NCBI GenBank assembly: GCA_030430845.1
Contig: JAUIKE010000024.1
Location: forward strand, 1-64,000
DNA length: 64,000 nucleotides
Source: Bacteroidia bacterium
Lineage (GTDB): Bacteria > Bacteroidota > Bacteroidia > Chitinophagales > Saprospiraceae
Reading direction: 5' to 3'
Shown here: positions 62,833-64,000 of the stretch, piece by piece
Layout: every line of letters starts with the position of its first letter
Numbering within the stretch: the stretch's first letter is position 1
The notes under the pieces: generated by a model
What the model saw: only the letters and a program-made list of their open reading frames with translations
Database searches by the model: none
Told to the model about the DNA's origin: nothing
Program-made: the position numbers and the translations under genes

Positions 62833-64000
62833 TTATTCGTACTCAAAAGTACCATATGGACTTTCAATCCTAACCTGCTTACCTTTCATGGCCTCTACCC
62901 TACCTACAATTTTTGCATCGATGTTAAAAGACTTGGAAGCTTCAATAATTTCCTCAGCTCTTTCCGGGCAGCAGTAAAGCTCCATGCGATGCCCCATGTT
63001 AAAAACCTGGTACATTTCCTTCCAGTCTGTCTGAGATTCCTTTTGGATCAACTCAAACAAAGGAGGCAGATCGAACAGATCATCTTTGATGACCCGGCAA
63101 TTCTCAATAAACTTACTCACCTTCGTTTGTCCTCCTCCTGAGCAGTGAATAATACCATTGATCCCTTCTTTGCCCTGATCCAGTATTTTTTTCAAAACCG
63201 GGAGATAAGTTCTAGTTGGAGATAAGACCAATTGTCCTACTGTCAATTCCTGTCCTTCGACATCCATCTTTTCGGTCAAAGATTTCGAACCGGTGTATAT
63301 GAGCTCGGCCGGCGTGTTTGGATCATAGCTATCCGGATAAGCGGCTGCATATTTTTTGGCCAGGGTATCGTGCCGGGCAGAGGTCAGTCCATTGCTTCCC
63401 ATGCCGCCGTTATAAAAAGTTTCATAGGAAGCCTGGCCAAAGGAAGCCAGGCCGACGATCACGTCGCCATCCTGGATATTATTCACCAAAACATCTTTGC
63501 GAGGCAGTCGTCCGAAAGTGGTATAGCCCACATCGATGGTCCGGACAATGTCTCCTACATCAGCCGTTTCTCCACCTGCCAGGTAGATACGTATGCCCCA
63601 TTCTGCCATGTCCTCCACGAACTGCTGGGTATATTGTATGATGGTTTTGATCACATCGCCGGGGATCAGGTTCTTATTTCGGCCGATAGTAGAAGAAAGT
63701 ATGATTTGATCGACACAGCCCACACAGGCCATGTCATCGAGGTTCATGACCATTGCGTCCTGTGCTACCCCTTCCCAAACGGATAGATCGCCGGTTTCTT
63801 TCCAGTACATATAGGCCAGGCTGGTCTTGGTGCCGGCCGTGTCGGCATGCATAATGTTACAGAATTGGGGATCCCCGGCTACATAATCCGGTAAAACTTT
63901 GCAAAAGGCACTTGGGAACAAGCCCTTATCCAGATTTTTAATCGCTTCATGGACTTCATCCTTGGTAGCTGAGACACCTCGCTGGCTGTATTTTGATCGG
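62833..64000 (-). CDS. purM: Phosphoribosylformylglycinamidine cyclo-ligase PurM, 5' end outside window
   Basis: About 389 residues are visible and the frame is open to the window edge, where it reads YSQRGVSATKDEVHEAIKN, the usual PurM opening; the true start is just outside. AIR synthase features are HADTAGTKTSLAYMYWKETG, MNLDDMACVGCVD, the glycine-rich AGGETADVGD, VGLASFGQASYE and GMGSNGLTSARHD. It makes aminoimidazole ribotide from FGAM in purine synthesis. This is the long Bacteroidota form. It keeps the expected catalytic motifs, unlike the PurL-like gene at 54.8 kb. Confidence 0.94.
   Translation of the reverse strand, partial: RSKYSQRGVSATKDEVHEAIKNLDKGLFPSAFCKVLPDYVAGDPQFCNIMHADTAGTKTSLAYMYWKETGDLSVWEGVAQDAMVMNLDDMACVGCVDQIILSSTIGRNKNLIPGDVIKTIIQYTQQFVEDMAEWGIRIYLAGGETADVGDIVRTIDVGYTTFGRLPRKDVLVNNIQDGDVIVGLASFGQASYETFYNGGMGSNGLTSARHDTLAKKYAAAYPDSYDPNTPAELIYTGSKSLTEKMDVEGQELTVGQLVLSPTRTYLPVLKKILDQGKEGINGIIHCSGGGQTKVSKFIENCRVIKDDLFDLPPLFELIQKESQTDWKEMYQVFNMGHRMELYCCPERAEEIIEASKSFNIDAKIVGRVEAMKGKQVRIESPYGTFEYE

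Noticed and set aside
1-64000. tRNA, rRNA, CRISPR array or prophage
   Set aside because: I looked for TTCGA-type T-loops, conserved rRNA segments, regular spacers and phage structural genes and found none convincing.

Overview
The window comes from a member of the Bacteroidota. The evidence is a surface protein with a type IX secretion C-terminal tail, a PorV/PorQ-like outer-membrane protein, a CzcA-type pump fused to its own outer-membrane channel, the carboxynorspermidine route to polyamines, a lipoprotein Omp85 protein, HYC_CC_PP and DUF6660-like small proteins, and promoters of the TAnnTTTG type. The set resembles Saprospiria, but I cannot fix the genus from sequence alone. Most genes are ordinary chromosomal ones. 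I see no rRNA, tRNA, CRISPR array or prophage.

Layout. 1-17.4 kb: the 3' end of recF and a DciA-like (DUF721) gene, a secreted subtilisin, a SAM methyltransferase, a twin-AAA CbbX-like ATPase with a duplicated N-terminal domain, a 1778-residue DUF4397 repeat surface protein, a large ClpB-like ATPase whose C-terminus resembles release factor 2 without its GGQ domain, a thioesterase, a small unknown protein and lipB. 17.5-18.3 kb: a PorV-like protein. 18.6-35.7 kb: a metal-resistance island. It has a minus-strand block (CopB-type ATPase, DUF2911 lipoprotein, HMA-AraC regulator, HMA-MauE-like membrane protein, HYC_CC_PP protein) and a plus-strand block (DUF6660-like protein, CzcA-OMF fusion, adaptor, P1B-4 ATPase, CDF-like transporter, Fur regulator, methyltransferase). 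The island ends in an IS3-family element flanked by a gene cut at its 3' end and an unrelated gene cut at its 5' end.

36-44.4 kb: an operon of carboxynorspermidine dehydrogenase, decarboxylase (nspC) and prmC; a DUF4198/HupE metal pair; an agmatinase-family enzyme that could supply putrescine to the same polyamine route; fmt; and an MBL hydrolase. 44.4-54.7 kb: a fused Dpp/Opp ABC ATPase, RNase D, an AsmA-like protein, two poorly known genes, a tiny DUF2256 gene and cytochrome oxidase subunit III. 54.8-64 kb: a PurL-like protein that has lost the active-site motifs of its first half, a TlpA-type thioredoxin lipoprotein, an SpoU-family RNA methyltransferase, an Omp85 lipoprotein, endonuclease III and the 3' part of purM.

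The intergenic spaces are unusually rich in palindromes. Several gene ends are covered by long perfect inverted repeats that act as bidirectional terminators. One 158-172 bp three-hairpin element occurs twice in opposite orientation, with paired changes in its central stem. Other long inverted-repeat elements sit at 51.4, 52.7, 53.7 and 58.6 kb. The items I would follow first are the ClpB/RF2-like fusion, the palindromic element family, the degenerate PurL and the HxxH-for-CxxC change in the metal ATPase.
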